A stretch of 64,000 bases of DNA from Niveibacterium microcysteis (GTDB lineage Bacteria; Pseudomonadota; Gammaproteobacteria; Burkholderiales; Rhodocyclaceae), in NCBI RefSeq assembly GCF_017161445.1, contig NZ_CP071060.1:2418001-2482000 (forward strand), in the 5' to 3' direction. How positions within the stretch are numbered: the first letter of the stretch is position 1; the number at the start of each line of letters is the position of its first letter. The notes beneath the pieces are model-generated. The model ran no database searches. It was given only the letters and a program-made list of their open reading frames with translations, and was not told the DNA's origin. Shown one piece after another: positions 54,584 to 62,972 of this stretch. Both the position numbers and the translations under genes were made by a program.

Positions 54584-55399
54584 ATGGCGTCAGCGAGCAT
54601 CCGTCCCCCTGCAGTCGCTGGATTCTTCTACCCCGGCGATCCGCGAGAGCTCGACGCCATGCTGGAGCAGCTGTTTGCCCGCAACAGTGCGCCCGTGCCC
54701 GGCAACTGCCCGAAGGCACTGGTGGTGCCACACGCCGGCTACATCTATTCCGGGCGTACCGCAGCGCATGCGTTTGCTTGCCTCAAGCCTTGGGCCGCCC
54801 AGTATTCGCGCGTCGTCATCCTGGGGCCCACGCATCGCGTGCCATTGCATGGCATCGCCCTTCCCGCCTGCGACGCTTTCGCGACCCCATTCGGTGTTGT
54901 GCCGGTAGACCAGGAAGCGCTGGCCGGCATTCGGGCCATGCCGGGTGTCTGCGTGTATGACGCTGCGCACGCCGCCGAGCACAGCCTGGAAGTGCAGCTG
55001 CCATTTCTTCAGGCAGTTCTCGACCACTTCAAAGTGGTTCCGCTGGCGGTAGGGAAAGCGGATGCTCAAACGGTCGCCAGCGTGATCGAGCACCTGTGGG
55101 GCGGGCCCGAAACGCTCTTCGTGCTCAGCACGGACCTCTCGCACTACCACGGCTATCGCGAGGCGCAGGAGCTGGACCGCGATACGGTGCGACGCATCCT
55201 GGATCTGGAGTCGAATATCGAACCTGAACAGGCCTGCGGCGCCTACCCGCTGAACGGGCTATTGCAGACCGCGGCGCATCACGCAATGCGCACCCAGTTG
55301 CTCGACCAATGCAGTTCCGGTGACACGGCCGGTGACCGTGCACGCGTGGTCGGCTACTGCGCGGTCGCTCTGTTTGAAGGGGAACGAAATGCTCACTGA
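54584..55399 (+). CDS. amrB: AmmeMemoRadiSam system protein B (MEMO1 family)
   Basis: This 271-residue protein is a MEMO-like member of the class III extradiol dioxygenase superfamily. Likely metal-site motifs are RPPAVAGFFYPGDP at the start, VVPHAGYIYSGRTAAHAF, ILGPTHRVPL, EHSLEVQLPFLQA and STDLSHYHGY, giving several conserved His. Human MEMO1 binds iron or copper. The bacterial role is unknown. It is the first of three adjacent genes (B, A and radical SAM) that co-occur widely. Its stop overlaps the next start by 11 bases. Confidence 0.93.
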   Translation: MASASIRPPAVAGFFYPGDPRELDAMLEQLFARNSAPVPGNCPKALVVPHAGYIYSGRTAAHAFACLKPWAAQYSRVVILGPTHRVPLHGIALPACDAFATPFGVVPVDQEALAGIRAMPGVCVYDAAHAAEHSLEVQLPFLQAVLDHFKVVPLAVGKADAQTVASVIEHLWGGPETLFVLSTDLSHYHGYREAQELDRDTVRRILDLESNIEPEQACGAYPLNGLLQTAAHHAMRTQLLDQCSSGDTAGDRARVVGYCAVALFEGERNAH

Positions 55400-55934
55400 A
55401 AACGGATCGCTGCTGGTTGCCCATGCCCGACACGCCATTGCGAGCCGGCTGGGGCTTGATTTCCCCGAACCGGACGATGCGCCGGCCCTGCACAAGCCGG
55501 GCGCGGCTTTCGTCACCCTCACCCACTTCGGCCGTCTGCGCGGCTGCATCGGTTCCTTGACGCCGCAGCGCGCGCTGGGTGAGGACATTGCCGCCAATGC
55601 GGCCGCCGCGGCCTTCCACGACCCGCGTTTCCCGCCCGTGGCACCAAACGAATGGGGCGATCTGCAAGTGGAGGTGTCGGTGCTCGGGCCTACGGAGTGG
55701 CGCGTCTGTGCGACCGAGGCTGACGCGATCGCCTGGATACGCCCCGGGGTCGACGGCGTCATCCTTGAATACGGCGCCCACCGCGCCACCTTCCTGCCTC
55801 AAGTGTGGGAATCGCTCTCCGAACCGTCGCAGTTCCTCACCGAGTTGCGCCGCAAAGCCGGCATGCGCCTGGAGCACTGGCCCGACACGATGCACGTTGG
55901 TCGTTACCAGGTCGAGAAATTCCATGATGCGTGA
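55389..55934 (+). CDS. amrA: AmmeMemoRadiSam system protein A (AMMECR1 family)
   Basis: This 181-residue AMMECR1-domain protein matches human AMMECR1 in layout. It contains AAFVTLTHFGRLRGCIGSLTP, the family's invariant LRGCIG motif with one Cys, and AAAAFHDPRFPPV and LQVEVSVLGPTE. No enzyme activity has been proven for the family. The ATG lies within the end of the MEMO gene, and its own end overlaps the radical SAM gene by 11 bases, so all three are translated together. Confidence 0.94.
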   Translation: MLTENGSLLVAHARHAIASRLGLDFPEPDDAPALHKPGAAFVTLTHFGRLRGCIGSLTPQRALGEDIAANAAAAAFHDPRFPPVAPNEWGDLQVEVSVLGPTEWRVCATEADAIAWIRPGVDGVILEYGAHRATFLPQVWESLSEPSQFLTELRRKAGMRLEHWPDTMHVGRYQVEKFHDA

Positions 55935-57027
55935 GCGTGTCGGCCCGCCTGCCGACTACCCCGCGCGCTGGTGGCACTGGCTCGACGATGGTCGCATCCA
56001 GTGCGATCTGTGCCCACGCGAGTGCAAGCTGCATGCCGATCAACGCGGCGCTTGCTTCGTCCGCGAGCGTCGCGGCGATGCGATGCTCCTGTCGACTTAC
56101 GGGCGCAGCTCCGGCTTCTGCATCGACCCGATCGAGAAGAAACCGCTGAACCATTTCTACCCCGGAAGCAGCGTGCTGTCCTTCGGCACCGCGGGCTGCA
56201 ATCTGGCGTGCAAGTTCTGCCAGAACTGGGACATTTCGAAATCGCGCGACATGGATCGGCTGATGGACCAGGCCGCGCCTGATCAGATCGCATCGGCCGC
56301 GCAGCGCTACGGCGCAGCCAGTGTCGCGTTCACATACAACGACCCTGTGGTCTTTGCCGAGTACGCAATCGACACGGCTGTGGCCTGCCATACACGCGGC
56401 GTTCATACCGTCGCGGTGACAGCCGGGTACATATCGCCGGCAGCCCGCGCCGAGTTCTACGCCGACATCGATGCCGCCAATGTCGATCTGAAAGCCTTCT
56501 CCGACGATTTCTACGTGCGGCTGACTGGCGCCCACCTCGCGCCGGTGCTCGACACGCTTGTGTGGCTGCACCACGAATCCAAGGTATGGGTAGAGATCAC
56601 CACCTTGCTGATTCCCGGCGCGAACGACAGCCCAGCAGAGCTGGCCGCCATGGCGGACTGGATCCTGCGCGAACTCGGGCCCGACGTGCCGCTGCATTTC
56701 ACCGCGTTTCACCCGGACTTCAAACTCACCGACCGGCCGCCAACGCCACCGGCGACGCTCTCACTCGCCCGGCGCATCGCCCGAGACACCGGGCTACATC
56801 ACGTCTATACGGGCAACGTTCACGACAGCGAAGGCGGAACGACCTATTGTTCCGGCTGCGGTGTGCCGTTAATCGTCAGAGACTGGTACAACATTCTTGA
56901 TTATCGGCTCGACGATCAGGGCTGCTGCAGCGCGTGCGGCACGCGATTGGCCGGGCATTTCGGCAAGTTTGAAAAACCGTTCGGTGCGCGACGTATTCCC
57001 GTCCACCTGGGTACGGCCCAGGGCTGA
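55924..57027 (+). CDS. amrS: AmmeMemoRadiSam system radical SAM enzyme
   Basis: This is a 367-residue radical S-adenosylmethionine protein. A Cys-rich N-terminal part (CDLCPRECKLHADQRGACFVR) precedes the [4Fe-4S] site CNLACKFCQNWDIS, resembling pyruvate formate-lyase activating enzymes. The SAM barrel continues with AFTYNDPVVFAEYA and HFTAFHPDFKL. The C-terminal part adds four more cysteines (YCSGCGVPLI and CCSACGTRLAG), which probably hold a second metal. The substrate is unknown; AMMECR1 or MEMO proteins are plausible partners or targets. Confidence 0.94.
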   Translation: MMRERVGPPADYPARWWHWLDDGRIQCDLCPRECKLHADQRGACFVRERRGDAMLLSTYGRSSGFCIDPIEKKPLNHFYPGSSVLSFGTAGCNLACKFCQNWDISKSRDMDRLMDQAAPDQIASAAQRYGAASVAFTYNDPVVFAEYAIDTAVACHTRGVHTVAVTAGYISPAARAEFYADIDAANVDLKAFSDDFYVRLTGAHLAPVLDTLVWLHHESKVWVEITTLLIPGANDSPAELAAMADWILRELGPDVPLHFTAFHPDFKLTDRPPTPPATLSLARRIARDTGLHHVYTGNVHDSEGGTTYCSGCGVPLIVRDWYNILDYRLDDQGCCSACGTRLAGHFGKFEKPFGARRIPVHLGTAQG

Positions 57028-57081
57028 AGGCCAGGGCCGGCGCACCGGGCACCGTTGGCAGAAGGAAGGTTTGCGGTACCC

Positions 57082-57762
57082 ATGGCCGGCTTCATCCATC
57101 GCACTACTGAACTGAGCATTCCCGCCAAGGGCGCCTGGCTGAGCGCCCTGTTGTCGCATATCCCGGATGCGAAGGCGCTCCTTGTCTGCGTTGCCGCAGC
57201 ACCAATCGCGCGGGCTGACAGTCGCGAGTTCGTCTTCACCGAAGTTTTCCGCAAAGCGGGCTACGCCACGCTTCTGCTCGACGGCCTGACTGCATATGAA
57301 GAGAAGCGCGACCCGGATGCGCGATTCGATGTACCCAAGCTGACCGAACGCCTGACCCAGGTCATCGAATGGGCCCAGCACCAACCGCAGCTTGGCCAGC
57401 TGGCGCTCGCCATCAGCGCCGTCGGAACCTGCGGTGCCGCTGCCATCAAGACCGCCGAGGTCATCGACCCGCAGCCCTTCGCGCTCGTCACCCGTGCCGG
57501 CCGCATCGACCTCGCCGGCGCCGCCCCACTTCGGCGTAACCGGGTGCCCTTGCTTGCCATCGCCGGCGGCAGCGACGACCCGACGCGCGACCCGGCGGCC
57601 CACGCCTACCAATTGCTCGAAAGCGACAAGTCCTGGCTTGAGATTTCGCGTGCGAGTGAGCGCTTTATCGAGCCCGGCACACTGGACGAGGCCGCACGCG
57701 CCGCCCTGCAATGGGTCGAGCAATGGCGCCCCGCTACGCTCGATCTGGCCAGCAACGGGTAA
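57082..57762 (+). CDS. Alpha/beta-hydrolase-like protein
   Basis: This 226-residue protein resembles the dienelactone-hydrolase-like domains often found with phosphoribosyltransferases. It has KALLVCVAAAPIARADSRE, FRKAGYATLLLDGL, and the nucleophile-elbow region LAISAVGTCGAAAI. In active members the elbow reads G-x-S-x-G; here the Ser position is a Thr, so catalysis by the usual triad is doubtful. ATG 57082 follows a purine-rich ribosome site. It lies 54 bases after the radical SAM gene and could share its transcript. Confidence 0.7.
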   Translation: MAGFIHRTTELSIPAKGAWLSALLSHIPDAKALLVCVAAAPIARADSREFVFTEVFRKAGYATLLLDGLTAYEEKRDPDARFDVPKLTERLTQVIEWAQHQPQLGQLALAISAVGTCGAAAIKTAEVIDPQPFALVTRAGRIDLAGAAPLRRNRVPLLAIAGGSDDPTRDPAAHAYQLLESDKSWLEISRASERFIEPGTLDEAARAALQWVEQWRPATLDLASNG

Positions 57763-57840
57763 TTGCCCAGGCACCACAAGCAGAGTCGTACCCTCGTCAG
57801 GCGCCTCCCCACGTTCTAGGCTTAGAACTGGAGGCCCAGA

Positions 57841-58407
57841 ATGATTGGCGGAGTGGATGCCAGTTTCGTCGCGCGTACCTTTGCGTCCGCCCCGACGCAA
57901 GGAGCCTCTCGCGCTCAAAAATCCGATGCAGCATCGAGCGGCGAACTCAGCGAGGAACAGAAGAAGCAGGTCGAGAAGCTGAAGAAGCGCGACCAGGAAG
58001 TTCGTGCGCATGAGCAGGCGCACGTTGCCGCTGGCGGCAACCTGATTCGCGGCGGCGTCAATTTCAAGTACGAGACAGGCCCCGACGGCCAACGCTACGC
58101 GGTGGGTGGTGACGTATCGATCGACGTGTCGAAGGCGCGGACGCCACAAGAAACCGTGCGCAAGGCCGAGCAGATCCGCAACGCAGCCATGGCGCCGTCC
58201 GATCCATCGGCACAGGATTACAGCGTCGCCGCCCAAGCGGGCCGCCTTGCAGCGAAAGCTCAGGCGGAGATGGCGCAGAACACGCAAGAGTCCCAGACCA
58301 AGGCAGCCGGCATCAGTTCGGCTGCGGCCAGCGCGGTCAAAGCCTACCAGGCTGCGGAAGAGGCCTTTTCGGCTGTCGCAGGTAACCTGATTGCCGCGCG
58401 CGCTTGA
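57841..58407 (+). CDS. Putative metalloprotease, CJM1_0395 family (SprA-related)
   Basis: This 188-residue protein has a short disordered N-terminus, a highly charged helix (LSEEQKKQVEKLKKRDQEVR) and the motif AHEQAHVAAGG, which would be a zinc-peptidase site (H-E-x-x-H). A glycine-rich segment (KYETGPDGQRYAVGGDVSID) and an Ala-rich helical tail follow. This pattern identifies the CJM1_0395/SprA-related family named as putative metalloproteases; no activity has been shown. It has no signal peptide. It is encoded alone just before mfd. Confidence 0.8.
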   Translation: MIGGVDASFVARTFASAPTQGASRAQKSDAASSGELSEEQKKQVEKLKKRDQEVRAHEQAHVAAGGNLIRGGVNFKYETGPDGQRYAVGGDVSIDVSKARTPQETVRKAEQIRNAAMAPSDPSAQDYSVAAQAGRLAAKAQAEMAQNTQESQTKAAGISSAAASAVKAYQAAEEAFSAVAGNLIAARA

Positions 58408-58455
58408 TTCGCGCCGGGCGTAGCCCGCCGCGGCGGCGCCAGTGGGCACGGCGCG

Positions 58456-58461
58456 TATAAT
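58456..58461 (+). promoter_or_regulatory. Possible -10 element for mfd
   Basis: A consensus TATAAT lies 31 bases before the mfd ATG. A matching -35 is not obvious at 16-18 bases upstream. Confidence 0.35.
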
Positions 58462-58491
58462 CCTGCGCCTCGCTCATATGCCCCCGCGCCC

Positions 58492-61400
58492 ATGACCCAG
58501 CCGCTCCCGCTTCGCCTGCAGGCGATCGACGCCAGTCCTATTCCGGCCGCCGGCCGCCGCATCGATCTGCCTCGCCTGCATGGCTCTGCCGACGCGCTGG
58601 CGCTTGCACAGCTGGCGGGCCAACAGGCGCTGGCCGTCATCACCGCCAATCCGCTCGACGCGCAACGCCTGCGCGATGAGATTGCGTGGTTTGCACCAAA
58701 TTTGCGGGTACATCTGCTGCCGGACTGGGAAACGCTGCCCTACGACGCTTTCTCGCCACATCAGGATCTCGTTTCGGAACGGCTGGCGACGCTTTACGCG
58801 ATCCAGCGCGGCGATGCGGACATCACGCTGGTGCCCGCGTCGACAGCGCTTTACCGGCTCTGCCCACCCTCCTTCCTCGCCGCGCATACCTTCTTCATCA
58901 AGCAGGGTGATCGGCTGGATACCGACGCGTTGCGCGCGCAGATGGTGGTGGCCGGCTACGAACACGTGACACAGGTGGTGCGGCCGGGCGAATTCTCAGT
59001 GCGTGGCGGGCTGATCGATCTGTTCCCGATGGGCTCGCAACTGCCATTCCGGATCGAGCTATTCGACGAGGATGTGGACACGATCCGCACCTTCGATCCG
59101 GATTCGCAACGCACGGTGTACCCAACCAAGGAGATCCGGCTGCTGCCGGCGCGCGAGTTCCCGCTCGACGAAAAGGGGCGAACCGCCTTCCGCGCGCGCT
59201 TCCGCGAAGTATTCGAGGGCGATCCGTCGCGCAGCCCGATCTACAAGGATGTCTCCAACGGCCTCGCACCCGCCGGCATCGAGTACTACCTGCCGCTCTT
59301 CTATGAGCAGACCGCGACGGTGCTCGACTACCTTCCGGCAAACGCAGCGCTGACCCTGCACGGCAACGTGCCCGCCGCGTTTGACGACTTCTGGCGCGAG
59401 ACCAACAGCCGCTACAAGCTGATGGCCGGCGATCCGGCGCGGCCACTGCTGCCCCCGGCACAGCTGTTCCTGTCTGCCGAGCAGTTCTTTGTGGCCACCG
59501 GCGAGCGGCCACGCATCGTCATTGGCGACAAGGGCGCGGGCGAAGCCTCGGCAGCCCTGCCTGAACTGGCGGTCGAGCGGCGCGCTGCGGACCCCTTGCA
59601 CCGCTTGAAGGGCTTCATCGGCGGTTTCGCGGGACGCGTGCTCGTCGTGGCCGAATCGGCTGGCCGGCAACAGACGCTGGTCGACTACTTCGGCGAGTAC
59701 GGCGTGGCCGCCAGCGCATCCGCCGATCTGGCTGCGTTTGCCGCTGGCGATGCACCGCTGGCGGTTTTGCACGGTCCGATCGCGAGTGGCTTTGTTCTGC
59801 CGCAGGCGAATATCGCACTTGTCACCGAGGCGGAGCTCTACGCCACGCAGGCGCGCACCCGATCCCGGCGCGACAACCGCAAAGCCGCCACGATGGAAGG
59901 CTGGCTGCGCGATCTGTCCGAACTGCGCATCGGCGACCCGGTGGTGCATGTCTCGCACGGCATCGGCCGCTATCTGGGCCTCGTTCACCTCGACCTCGGC
60001 GAGGGCGAAACCGAATTCCTCGATCTCGAATACAACGGCGGCGACAAGCTCTACGTACCGGTTTCGCAGCTGCATGTGATCAGCCGCTACGCCGGCGCAG
60101 ACCCGGACAATGTTGATCTGCACCGCCTCGGCAGCGGCCAGTGGGAGAAAGCCAAACGCAAGGCCGCCCAGCAGGTGCGCGACACTGCCGCGGAGCTGCT
60201 GGCCCTGTATGCGAAGCGGGCGGCGCGCGAAGGCCACCGCTTCGACTTCAAGCAGCACGACCTGGAAGCCTTTGCCGAGGGCTTCGGCTTCGAGGAGACG
60301 CCCGACCAGCTCGCCGCCATCGAGGCGGTGGTCGCCGACATGCGCTCGGGCCGCCCGATGGACCGCCTTGTCTGCGGTGACGTCGGCTTCGGCAAGACCG
60401 AGGTTGCGCTGCGTGCCGCTTTCATTGCGGTCGCGGACGGCAAGCAGGTGGCGGTGTTGGCGCCGACCACGCTGCTGGCTGAACAGCATTACCAGACCTT
60501 CGCCGACCGGTTCGCCGACTGGCCTGTTAAAATCGCCGAGCTCTCCCGTTTCCGCAGTGCAAAGGAACAAGCGGACGCCCTGAAGTTGCTCTCGGAAGGC
60601 AAGGTCGACATCCTGATCGGCACGCATCGCCTGCTGCAAAAGGACGTTGAATTCAAGCGCCTTGGGCTTGTGATCATCGACGAAGAGCACCGCTTTGGCG
60701 TGCGTCAGAAAGAGGCGCTGAAGACGCTGCGTGCCGAAGTCGACATTCTCACGCTGACCGCCACCCCGATCCCCCGCACGCTGGGCCTGGCGATGGAAGG
60801 CCTGCGCGAGTTTTCGGTGATCGCGACCGCACCGCAGAAGCGGCTTGCGATCAAAACCTTCGTTCAGAAGCATTCAAAGGGCGTGGTACGCGAGGCGGTG
60901 CTGCGCGAGTTCAAGCGTGGCGGGCAGGTGTACTTCCTGCACAACGAGGTAGAGACGATCGAGAACGTTCGCCAGCAGCTGACCGAGATGCTGCCGGAAG
61001 CACGCATCGTGGTGGGCCACGGCCAGCTGCCGGAGCGCGAACTTGAACGTGTGATGCGCGACTTCACGACGCAACGCGCCAACCTGCTGCTGTGCACGAC
61101 GATCATCGAAACCGGCATCAACATCCCGACCGCCAACACCATCATCATCCATCGCGCCGATCGCTTTGGCCTCGCGCAGCTGCACCAACTGCGTGGTCGC
61201 GTCGGGCGGTCGCACCACCAGGCCTACGCCTACCTGCTGACCGACCCCCACGCCAAGCCCACACCGCAGGCGCAGAAGCGGCTGGAAGCAATTTCGATGA
61301 TGGAAGAGCTGGGCTCCGGCTTCTACCTTGCGATGCACGATCTCGAGATCCGTGGCGCTGGCGAGGTGCTGGGCGAGAACCAGAGCGGCGAGATCCAGCA

Positions 61401-61926
61401 GATCGGTTTCTCGCTCTACAGTGAAATGCTCAAGCGTGCGGTGCGCGATCTGCAGTCGGGCAAGGAGCCGGATCTCGCGCAGCCGCTGGATGTAACCTCC
61501 GAGATCAACCTGCACGCGCCGGCCCTGCTGCCAAACGATTACTGCAGCGATATTGGCGAGCGCCTGACACTGTACAAGCGCATGGCTAACGCCGATAGCA
61601 ATGACGACCTGCAGGCAATCCAGGAAGAGCTGATCGACCGCTTCGGCGAAATGCCACCGCAGACGCAGACGCTGCTCGACACGCACCGGCTGCGTATCGC
61701 CGCGCGGCCGCTTGGCATCATCAAGATCGACGCATCGGAAGCGCGCATCAATCTGCAATTTGTACCCAACCCGCCGATCGAGCCGATCCGGATCATCCAG
61801 TTGATCCAGAAGCATCGCCACTACAAGCTGGCCGGGCAGGACAAGCTAACCGTCACGATTGCGTCCGAAACGCTGAAAGACCGTGTCGCGCGGATTCGCG
61901 ACGTATTGAAGGCGCTGGGCGGATAA
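58492..61926 (+). CDS. mfd: Transcription-repair coupling factor Mfd
   Basis: Mfd removes stalled RNA polymerase and recruits UvrA to DNA damage. The 1144-residue protein has the full domain order: a UvrB-like N-terminal region (about 20-340), an RNA-polymerase-interacting CarD-like domain (about 480-560, GDPVVHVSHGIGRYLGLV), and an SF2 translocase with Walker A GDVGFGKTEVA at about 629-639, DEEH at 730-733, LTATPIPRTL and RGRVGRS. A C-terminal TRCF domain follows. No damage or truncation is seen. It is likely monocistronic. Confidence 0.97.
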   Translation: MTQPLPLRLQAIDASPIPAAGRRIDLPRLHGSADALALAQLAGQQALAVITANPLDAQRLRDEIAWFAPNLRVHLLPDWETLPYDAFSPHQDLVSERLATLYAIQRGDADITLVPASTALYRLCPPSFLAAHTFFIKQGDRLDTDALRAQMVVAGYEHVTQVVRPGEFSVRGGLIDLFPMGSQLPFRIELFDEDVDTIRTFDPDSQRTVYPTKEIRLLPAREFPLDEKGRTAFRARFREVFEGDPSRSPIYKDVSNGLAPAGIEYYLPLFYEQTATVLDYLPANAALTLHGNVPAAFDDFWRETNSRYKLMAGDPARPLLPPAQLFLSAEQFFVATGERPRIVIGDKGAGEASAALPELAVERRAADPLHRLKGFIGGFAGRVLVVAESAGRQQTLVDYFGEYGVAASASADLAAFAAGDAPLAVLHGPIASGFVLPQANIALVTEAELYATQARTRSRRDNRKAATMEGWLRDLSELRIGDPVVHVSHGIGRYLGLVHLDLGEGETEFLDLEYNGGDKLYVPVSQLHVISRYAGADPDNVDLHRLGSGQWEKAKRKAAQQVRDTAAELLALYAKRAAREGHRFDFKQHDLEAFAEGFGFEETPDQLAAIEAVVADMRSGRPMDRLVCGDVGFGKTEVALRAAFIAVADGKQVAVLAPTTLLAEQHYQTFADRFADWPVKIAELSRFRSAKEQADALKLLSEGKVDILIGTHRLLQKDVEFKRLGLVIIDEEHRFGVRQKEALKTLRAEVDILTLTATPIPRTLGLAMEGLREFSVIATAPQKRLAIKTFVQKHSKGVVREAVLREFKRGGQVYFLHNEVETIENVRQQLTEMLPEARIVVGHGQLPERELERVMRDFTTQRANLLLCTTIIETGINIPTANTIIIHRADRFGLAQLHQLRGRVGRSHHQAYAYLLTDPHAKPTPQAQKRLEAISMMEELGSGFYLAMHDLEIRGAGEVLGENQSGEIQQIGFSLYSEMLKRAVRDLQSGKEPDLAQPLDVTSEINLHAPALLPNDYCSDIGERLTLYKRMANADSNDDLQAIQEELIDRFGEMPPQTQTLLDTHRLRIAARPLGIIKIDASEARINLQFVPNPPIEPIRIIQLIQKHRHYKLAGQDKLTVTIASETLKDRVARIRDVLKALGG

Positions 61927-61998
61927 GCCCAACGGGGCGCCTCGCCGTTAGGCTGTGGCGCGTCTCCAGCCGCGTGATCCCCGATTCCGGGCCTGCGT

Positions 61999-62016
61999 CT
62001 TTGCGTATTCGCAAAG
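61999..62016. repeat. Small inverted repeat before the rquA-like gene
   Basis: Seven-base arms CTTTGCG and CGCAAAG flank the loop TATT, 112 bases upstream of the gene at 62128. There is no T-run. It may be a weak hairpin after mfd or an operator for the next gene. Confidence 0.35.
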
Positions 62017-62127
62017 CCTGGTTCGCGCCCGCCGCAACAGTGCCGGTGTGCCTTTGCCATGGCGCAAGCGTGGCGGCCGCGAGCGATGCTAACCTGCGAA
62101 CTCCCCGAAAACACCCGGCCAAAAACG

Positions 62128-62847
62128 ATGACCAACGAAGCCATCGCAGCACAACGGGCTCCCGCCGCCCGTGCGCCCGCAGCGGGCCTGCCCGACTACA
62201 TGACCGAAGTCTATGACTGGGCCTATGTGAACCCGCGCTGGGTAAGGTTCCTCGATCGCAACGCGGTTGTCAGTACACTCCTGTTCGGCAATGCAGGCCG
62301 CCTGATGCGCGCCTACCTGAAGCGCATCAAGCCGGGCATGCGGGTCTGGCAAGTGGCTCATGTGTACGGCGATCTGGTGCAGCGCGTCGCGCAGCGTGTC
62401 GGGCCGGAAGGCCACTTTGACCTGACCGACGTCACGCCGATTCAGATCTCGCAGGCACGAGGAAAACTCGGCGGGATTCCGCAAGCCCATGTCACCGAAC
62501 ACGATGCGTCGACCTGGGCCGGCAGCGCCGACTACGACCTCGTCTGCAGCTTCTTTCTGCTGCACGAAATCCCTGACGCGCTCAAGCACGCGGTGGTCGA
62601 TCGCATGCTCAGCCGCGTCGCGCCCGGCGGAACCGTTTTCTTCGTCGACTATCACCGCCCTGCCCTGTGGCAACCCGTGGGCTGGTTGCTGCGTCTCGTG
62701 AATCACTACCTCGAGCCCTTCGCTTACGCGATGTGGGGCCGCGAAATCCGCGACTTTGCAAGTAACGCGGACGCCTTCACCTGGCACAAGACGACGTATT
62801 TCGGCGGCGTTTACCAGGCCGTTGAAGTACGGCGTCGCGAGGCCTGA
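62128..62847 (+). CDS. rquA: RquA-like rhodoquinone biosynthesis enzyme
   Basis: RquA converts ubiquinone to rhodoquinone using S-adenosylmethionine as amino donor, allowing fumarate-type anaerobic respiration. This 239-residue class I methyltransferase-fold protein shows RquA-like features: LPDYMTEVYDWAYVNPRWVR near the start, QVAHVYGDLV at residues 75-84 in place of the usual D-x-G-x-G SAM loop, DVTPIQISQARGKL, and SFFLLHEIPDALK. A related methyltransferase of another function is the main alternative. ATG 62128 begins MTNEAIAAQ. It stands alone. Confidence 0.68.
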   Translation: MTNEAIAAQRAPAARAPAAGLPDYMTEVYDWAYVNPRWVRFLDRNAVVSTLLFGNAGRLMRAYLKRIKPGMRVWQVAHVYGDLVQRVAQRVGPEGHFDLTDVTPIQISQARGKLGGIPQAHVTEHDASTWAGSADYDLVCSFFLLHEIPDALKHAVVDRMLSRVAPGGTVFFVDYHRPALWQPVGWLLRLVNHYLEPFAYAMWGREIRDFASNADAFTWHKTTYFGGVYQAVEVRRREA

Positions 62848-62972
62848 GCGTTCCGCTCGGTCGCGGGAAGGCCGTGATTGCCGAGGCAACCACGGCCAAT
62901 TCAACTGCTGCCCCTTGTGCGTACCGCTCAAGCCGGCGACGACGCGGCCGTTGACTGCGGCAGGAGGACAAT

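Noticed and set aside
59059..60873. 604-codon open frame opposite mfd
   Set aside because: It is antisense to conserved Mfd domains, with compositional bias only.
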